Source: Ga0077555 sp031367895 (GTDB lineage: Bacteria; Pseudomonadota; Alphaproteobacteria; Rhizobiales; Hyphomicrobiaceae). From it: a stretch of DNA of 36,961 nt. Position numbers and translations under genes: made by a program. Of the stretch, positions 32,967 through 36,961 are shown in pieces (the first letter of the stretch is position 1; the number at the start of each line of letters is the position of its first letter). The DNA is taken from positions 1 to 36,961 of the forward strand of contig JANLQP010000381.1 of assembly GCA_031367895.1 (NCBI GenBank). Reading direction: 5' to 3'. The notes under the pieces were generated by a model that had not been told where the DNA came from, ran no database searches, and saw only the letters and a list, made by a program, of their open reading frames with translations.

Positions 32967-33184
32967 CCGGCACAGCGAGCACTCTCCCGCGTATCCATTT
33001 TATTCGACACGGCGAAACGGCTTGGTCGCTCTCTGGCCAGCTTGCCGACCCGCGCTTTGAAATCCTGTTGAGCCAAATCAAACACCATCACCCATGGTTG
33101 GGGCATCCTTTCCCAACACGGCAGCACGTCCCAGCCACCCATAGTAACGAGGCATCATTATGCAGACCGAGCAATTCAAAGTGA
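32963..33184 (+). pseudogene. Truncated histidine phosphatase (phosphoglycerate mutase-like)
   Basis: The frame starts at ATG 32963, overlapping the xfp stop (ATGA). Residues 9-25 read PRIHFIRHGETAWSLSG, the RHGE active-site signature of the histidine phosphatase family. After SGQ the expected HTGxTDxxLT continuation is missing and the rest (about 46 residues) matches nothing I recognise. A real enzyme needs about 180-220 residues. The gene was cut by a deletion or rearrangement near 33037. It was once the next cistron of the xfp operon. Confidence 0.78.
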
Positions 33185-33336
33185 CCGGCATGACGTGCGG
33201 CGGTTGCACCAATAACGTCACGCGCGCGCTGAAAGGCATCCACGGCGTCGGAGACGTAAAAATCTCACTCTCGGCCGGCGAGGCCACCCTTTCGAAGCCC
33301 ACGAGTTCTGCCGCAACAGGCCGGTCCATCGCCTGA
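33160..33336 (+). CDS. Short heavy-metal-associated (HMA) domain protein, 58 residues
   Basis: A small frame in phase from ATG 33160 to TGA 33334-33336. It reads MQTEQFKVTGMTCGGC, then a helix TNNVTRALKGIHGVGDV and strand VKISLSAGEATLS. The CxxC (Cys13, Cys16) in GMTCGGC is the copper-binding signature of CopZ and P-type ATPase HMA domains. Normal domains have about 67 residues; the last helix and strand are replaced by Ser/Ala/Thr-rich sequence, so it may be truncated. It overlaps the end of the broken phosphatase frame. GAGG lies about 10 bases upstream. Confidence 0.72.
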   Translation: MQTEQFKVTGMTCGGCTNNVTRALKGIHGVGDVKISLSAGEATLSKPTSSAATGRSIA

Positions 33337-33360
33337 ACTCAACCCGAGAAGGACCACACC

Positions 33361-33924
33361 ATGACGAAGAACCATGCAGTCGTCGCCGTCTTCGCAGACC
33401 ACAACGGAGCCGAAGCCGCCATTCGCAAAATCGCGAGCGGCGGGCTCGACATGAAGCATTTCAGCATTATCGGTAAAGGCTACCACACGGAAGAAAAGGT
33501 AATCGGCTTTTACAATACCGGTGACCGGGTCAAGTTCTGGGGTCAAAACGGCGCCATGTGGGGCGGCCTCTGGGGCCTGTTCTTCGGCGGCATAATGATG
33601 ACGGTTCCCATGGTAGGTTCCGTCATGGTGCTCGGGCACCTCGCGGCCATGGTGTTCGCGGCAGTCGAGGGCGCGGTCGTCGTCGGCGGTCTGAGCGCGC
33701 TCGGAGCGGCCTTGTTCAGCCTCGGCATCCCCAAGGACAGCGTGATCGAGTATGAGCAGGCCCTGAAGGCCGACGGGTTCTTGATCGTGGCGCACGGCCC
33801 CGTCGAGGAGCTTTCGCGTGCCAAGTCGATCCTCGAAACCATGAAACCGATCAGTCTCGACCTGCACCGGGACGTCAAGGATATGCCGGCGCTACCGGCG
33901 GATCATGTCCACGCGGCAGCTTGA
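33361..33924 (+). CDS. DUF1269/general stress 17M-like membrane protein
   Basis: A 187-residue protein with an N-terminal ferredoxin-like part (NHAVVAVFADHNGAEAAIRK) followed by SIIGKGYHTEEKVIGFYNTGDR. Two Gly-rich membrane segments occupy about 68-90 and 92-120. The C-terminus returns to a soluble part with KADGFLIVAHGP. This layout matches DUF1269 / heat-induced stress protein YflT-like membrane proteins. GAAGGA precedes the ATG. Around it lie fragments of stress genes; this gene is intact. Its stop overlaps the next frame by four bases (ATGA). Confidence 0.85.
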   Translation: MTKNHAVVAVFADHNGAEAAIRKIASGGLDMKHFSIIGKGYHTEEKVIGFYNTGDRVKFWGQNGAMWGGLWGLFFGGIMMTVPMVGSVMVLGHLAAMVFAAVEGAVVVGGLSALGAALFSLGIPKDSVIEYEQALKADGFLIVAHGPVEELSRAKSILETMKPISLDLHRDVKDMPALPADHVHAAA

Positions 33925-34001
33925 ACGCGACGAACGAATGGCGCGGCAGCCAATGGCCGCGCCACTCCCCCCCAAAAAGGACGCATTGCTATGGCGTCGC
34001 C

Positions 34002-34142
34002 GGCGAACATCTTCTGGCTCAGGTTCGTCAGCACAATTGTGATCTTCTGGTCATGGGCTGCTACGGACGCTCCCGCCTGCGCGAATTCATATTCGGGGGC
34101 GCGTCGCGACACGTTCTTCAGCAAGTGACCATTCCGCGATGA
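34002..34142 (+). pseudogene. C-terminal fragment of a universal stress protein
   Basis: The frame reads GEHLLAQVRQHNCDLLVMGCYGRSRLREFIFGG, then ASRHVLQQVTIPR and a stop at 34140. This is the end of a UspA-type domain: the DLLVMGxYGxSRLxExxFGG nucleotide loop and the SRHVL helix. The N-terminal half is missing; upstream sequence (33925-34001, with a C7 tract at 33967-33973) does not resemble it. The last strand is altered. The fragment is not functional by itself. Confidence 0.75.
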
Positions 34143-34236
34143 TCAATCAGCAGTATTGATGGAGTACCCGCAGGATGGTCGCCGTTGCAGTTCCAGCGTC
34201 TACGCGAATTGAGAAGCTCCACGCCGCCCCCCCCCC

Positions 34237-34740
34237 TCACAGTCCGACACCATCCGAGGCATCACTGGAGCAGATGCTCAAGCCCGGCTGAAGGCCGAGG
34301 GATACAACGAACTGCCGCGGCCGGATCAGCGCACGCCCTTTGGAATAGTCCTTGAAGTCCTCCGTGAGCCGATGCTGTTGCTGCTGCTCGGTGCCGGCAC
34401 GCTTTATCTGATCTTCGGCAATCTCGGGGAAGCGCTCGTTCTCATCGCCCTGGCAATGATGTCGGTACTGATCACGGTCATCCAAGAATCGCGCACCGAG
34501 CGTGTCCTGGAAGCGCTGCGCGACCTGACCAGCCCACGTGCGCTCGTCATTCGCGATGGTGAACGTGTGCGGATCGCTGGACGTGAGGTGGTCCGGAGCG
34601 ATTTCGTCGTGTTGAACGAGGGTGACAGGGTCCCGGCCGACGCGGTACTGGTTTAAAGCAGCGACTTGCAGACCGACGAATCATTGTTGACGGCGAGTCC
34701 GTACCCGTGCGGAAAATTGCGGGTGGAAGCGCCGCCCCTT
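34237..34740 (+). pseudogene. Fragment of a cation P-type ATPase with a stop and a frameshift
   Basis: The frame starts with GITGADAQARLKAEGYNELPRP, the cation-ATPase N-terminal domain, then two membrane helices (LLLLLGAGTLYLIF and LVLIALAMMSVLITVI) and the actuator domain with RDGERVRIAGREVV and LNEGDRVPADAVLV. A TAA at 34654-34656 interrupts; the same frame continues SSDLQTDESLLT, then one base is missing at 34692-34693 before GESVPVRK, so the TGES motif is split. The phosphorylation domain with DKTGT is absent. A C10 tract at 34227-34236 lies at the 5' edge. It is a decayed remnant. Confidence 0.85.
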
Positions 34741-34989
34741 GACGAAGCGCGGGTCGTGGATAGACGCGCAGCCTGACGAGGTTCGCGGTCGCATAGCGGC
34801 GCTTGTGCGGACCGGGCGGTGAAGCCCGAGGTAAGCGGCCCACGTCATCGACACGGGATCAACGTACGTCTTCGATTGCCGTGCGTAGGTAATTTCCGAT
34901 CCTGGCTTGCGGCGCCGCCTTGTGTCTTGTTGACCTGTTCGGATTACCCGAACCAGATGGCTTGCATCAGTATTGAAGGGTTGGACCTC
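34741..34989. other. Degenerate non-coding stretch before the Bax inhibitor gene
   Basis: No gene is recognised in these 249 bases. They follow the ATPase remnant, and the + strand shows several stops. A minus-strand frame passes through but has no recognisable family. The GAAGGG near 34974-34981 serves the next gene. The promoter of the Bax inhibitor gene presumably lies here. Confidence 0.45.
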
Positions 34990-35748
34990 ATGGCTCAGAT
35001 CGACAACAAGTACCCGCGGGCAACGATCGCGCGAGCCGAAGCCGCGATAGATCAAGGGCTGCGCGCGTATATGGTGAGCGTCTACAACTACATGGCTGGC
35101 GGGGTCTTTCTCACGGGCGTCGTCGCCTACGCGATATTCACGACAGCGGTCGTCGAACGAGCTGGCTCCGGACCGCGCGGCCTGACCGAGTTCGGGCAAT
35201 TGCTTTACACCTCACCCTTGAGGTGGGCCGTGATGCTGGCGCCGTTGGCGATCGTGTTTTTCCTGTCGTTCCGCGTCAACACGATGAGTGTTGGCACGGC
35301 ACAGCTCTCATTCTGGCTGTTCGCCGCGGTGATGGGGCTGTCGCTGTCGTCGATCTTCCTGGTTTTCACCGGAGAGTCAGTCACGCAGGTTTTCTTCGCG
35401 ACGGCGGCGGCCTTCGGAGCGCTTAGCCTTTACGGCTACGCAACCAAGAGGGATTTATCGGCAATCGGTACGTTTCTCTTCATGGGCGTCATTGGCATTC
35501 TTATTGCTGGCCTGCTGAATTTGTGGTTGCAATCGACCGCCCTGCAGTTCGCCATCTCGGCGATCGGCGTTCTCGTCTTTGCCGGATTGACGGCTTACGA
35601 TACGCAGCGGATCAAGGACGGCTACATTGAAGTTAAAGCCGACATGACGGCGACCTCGAAAGCCGCCATCATGGGCGCGCTTAACCTTTATCTCGACTTC
35701 ATCAACATGTTCACGATGCTGCTCTCATTATTCGGCAAACGGCAATAG
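34990..35748 (+). CDS. Bax inhibitor-1 (YccA/YbhL) family membrane protein
   Basis: A 252-residue membrane protein with seven hydrophobic helices. Family marks are ARAEAAIDQGLRAYMVSVYNYMAGG (14-38), the STALQFAISAIGVLVFAGLTAYDTQRIKD segment near 180-210, and the final LNLYLDFINMFTMLLSLFG. The Asp residues in AYDTQ and the C-terminal helix match the proton-sensing di-aspartyl region of BI-1 proteins. Members are linked to stress resistance and calcium leak. GAAGGG lies 8-12 bases before ATG 34990; the frame reaches back to 34819 without features. It is intact beside the decayed stress genes. Confidence 0.93.
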   Translation: MAQIDNKYPRATIARAEAAIDQGLRAYMVSVYNYMAGGVFLTGVVAYAIFTTAVVERAGSGPRGLTEFGQLLYTSPLRWAVMLAPLAIVFFLSFRVNTMSVGTAQLSFWLFAAVMGLSLSSIFLVFTGESVTQVFFATAAAFGALSLYGYATKRDLSAIGTFLFMGVIGILIAGLLNLWLQSTALQFAISAIGVLVFAGLTAYDTQRIKDGYIEVKADMTATSKAAIMGALNLYLDFINMFTMLLSLFGKRQ

Positions 35749-36262
35749 ATGTAGCGTGATATACGCCGACGAGCTTGAGTTTATGCGACGACTGCTACGG
35801 GTGATACGGAATTATTCGTCGCTGCCTGAGTCATGATTGGCTGGGCACACACACCCTGAAAACGCAGTTCAGTTCGCCTTTTTCCCAACCGCATTCACGC
35901 GCCGATGGCAACTCCGGTGCGGTTTGGCGCAACAACAAGCCACTTTGACGATTCTAGCCCCGTGAGTAAATTTGCTCAATTGAAAGCTCGGCGTGCTGCG
36001 GTTTTACGTCAGGGGCGCCAGCGATGACGTGCGCGCGATCATCGACCGCGCGGTCGAGCGCTCGGCGGTGACTTGCGAGGCTTGCGGAGCACCTGGTCGC
36101 CTGCGCCGCCGCCCTGGCTGGATGCGCATGCTTTGCGACGAGCGCAATCCGCAGCCGTGCCCGCGAGGGTGGCGGCCCTTGTTTCTCCGGCCACCGCGAC
36201 GACGGCCAACCGAGGCCGCGTGCACGACGCAGCGAAGAGATGAACCCGGAAGGGGGCATCAC
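35749..36262. other. 514-bp gap between the Bax inhibitor and MmgE/PrpD genes
   Basis: No intact gene is evident. The gap holds one recognisable remnant (35981-36165) with a CxxC motif. The rest contains no strong hairpin terminator that I can see. The flanking genes converge, so transcript ends from both sides must be in this gap. Confidence 0.45.
35981..36165 (+). pseudogene. Remnant of a small CxxC (zinc-type) hypothetical protein
   Basis: The + strand reads LRFYVRGASDDVRAIIDRA, then TCEACGAPGRLRRRPGWMRMLCDE. The second part is a C-x2-C ... C zinc-like motif seen in small proteobacterial hypothetical proteins with the pattern CEVCGAPGR-n-LCDEH. The upstream continuation is interrupted by TGA at about 35980, and after CDE the frame runs into Arg/Pro-rich sequence without features. 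A start at GTG 35993 would leave out most of the protein. Function unknown. Confidence 0.4.
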
Positions 36263-36961
36263 TCACGCCAGGATCTCGGCAAGCTCAGTGACGTCGGGCA
36301 GTGTTTCCAGCCGGTCGATCATGGCGATCAAGCGCTCGACGGCTAACGGGCTGAGCGGCCTGAGCGCTGCCGTCGCGTTGCCCCGCAGCTTGGCCAGGTG
36401 CGCCTCGGGTGTCAGCGGTTTTGCGGGATTGCCGAGCACGGTCGCGACTGCGGCCCGATGCCGTGCCCCGTCATGGGTGGCTATTTCAACCTCGACCGGC
36501 GTGAGCGCGTTGGGGTCGCCGGCGTCGCGAACCTCGATAACGATGCGCGCGGCCAACGCCGCCGTCGCCGGATCACGGTAGATATCGGCCGTGAAATCGT
36601 GGAAGCCGAGCGTGCCCGCCAGCAGCACGCGCGCCGCGACAAAGCGGGCGCAGAGCCGCGCATAATTGATGTCCATGTCCGGGCGCCACGGCCGCCCGAC
36701 GAGTTGCTGCACCAGCGGCGGCACCCAGGCCGTCACGCGGTCGATGGCACCGGCTTCCAATCCCGTGCGGCTGCGGATTTCGAAGCAGGCCTCCATGATG
36801 CCGTGCGTCGCGCGGCCTGACGGAAACGGCTTGTGCGCCAACTCGGTCACACGCCACGTCGTGCCGAGGGTCGCGGCCACGGCGCTCGGATTGCCTTTGG
36901 ACTCGATCAGGCGGAAATAGCCGAACGGCCCTTCGAGGATGTTCTTCGGCCCCTCGAACCC
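36263..36961 (-). CDS. MmgE/PrpD family protein, partial (N-terminus beyond window)
   Basis: The last 232 residues are present; the frame is open to the window edge. It begins GFEGPKNILEGPFGYFRLIE, then TELAHKPFPSGRATHGIMEA, the Lys-Pro-(F/Y)-(P/S) and Gly-(R/x)-x-x-H segment of the MmgE/PrpD fold, and YARLCARFVAARVLLAG near the middle. It ends LPDVTELAEILA. The family includes 2-methylcitrate dehydratase and cis-aconitate decarboxylase; this member cannot be assigned. It may belong to a carboxylate catabolic cluster to the right. Confidence 0.88.
   Translation of the reverse strand, partial: GFEGPKNILEGPFGYFRLIESKGNPSAVAATLGTTWRVTELAHKPFPSGRATHGIMEACFEIRSRTGLEAGAIDRVTAWVPPLVQQLVGRPWRPDMDINYARLCARFVAARVLLAGTLGFHDFTADIYRDPATAALAARIVIEVRDAGDPNALTPVEVEIATHDGARHRAAVATVLGNPAKPLTPEAHLAKLRGNATAALRPLSPLAVERLIAMIDRLETLPDVTELAEILA

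Noticed and set aside
34681..35199. Reverse-strand ORF considered as a transposase fragment
   Set aside because: A TWAAYLGL-like segment recalls IS110-type ends, but no further motif or inverted repeat supports it and part of it is opposite the Bax inhibitor gene.
1..36961. CRISPR arrays, tRNA genes, complete insertion sequences
   Set aside because: No regularly spaced repeats, tRNA-like cloverleaf sequence or intact transposase with terminal repeats was seen.

Overview
The window is a GC-rich chromosomal segment of an alphaproteobacterium, most likely Hyphomicrobiales (Rhizobiales; Bradyrhizobiaceae/Xanthobacteraceae-like). The basis is an Irr-type Fur regulator divergent from a fabA-fabB-fabI block, orphan Bug-type solute receptors, and strong codon bias that produces long antisense shadow ORFs. 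I see no tRNA, rRNA, CRISPR array, intact insertion sequence or prophage. Lineage and functions rest on reading motifs by eye; no database search was run.

Left part (1-6745): a catabolic cluster. A partial TauD-type dioxygenase reads leftward. Divergent from it are a Bug receptor, a PhyH-type dioxygenase, a luciferase-like flavin monooxygenase, an alpha/beta hydrolase, both subunits of a 3-oxoadipate-type CoA-transferase, and a RidA-family protein. The hydrolase has Ala where the nucleophile Ser should be, and the RidA protein lacks the usual Arg. A 135-bp inverted-repeat element lies before ridA and a clear terminator follows it.

Middle part (6746-23365): a Tat-exported SoxC/sulfite-oxidase-like molybdoenzyme; sdhC-sdhD-sdhA without sdhB, followed by a VapD-family gene and an exported FKBP; a VOC protein, a membrane protein of unknown function and a phosphodiesterase-type phosphatase. 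On the minus strand lies a three-gene cobalt-type nitrile hydratase/thiocyanate hydrolase set with a His-rich extension on the metal subunit and a Lys-rich tail on a partner. Then come irr, fabA, fabB, fabI, a glutamate racemase, a cupin and a zinc metallopeptidase.

Right part (23366-36961): a Tat-type Bug receptor, a second one broken by a frameshift, and an HpcH/HpaI aldolase. Next is a tightly coupled operon of acetate kinase, phosphomannomutase-like HAD protein, GH130 enzyme and phosphoketolase. Together they could turn mannosides into acetyl phosphate and ATP. Its 3' side decays into fragments (histidine phosphatase, HMA domain, universal stress protein, P-type ATPase) around an intact DUF1269-type protein and a Bax-inhibitor-1 protein. 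A partial MmgE/PrpD gene closes the window.
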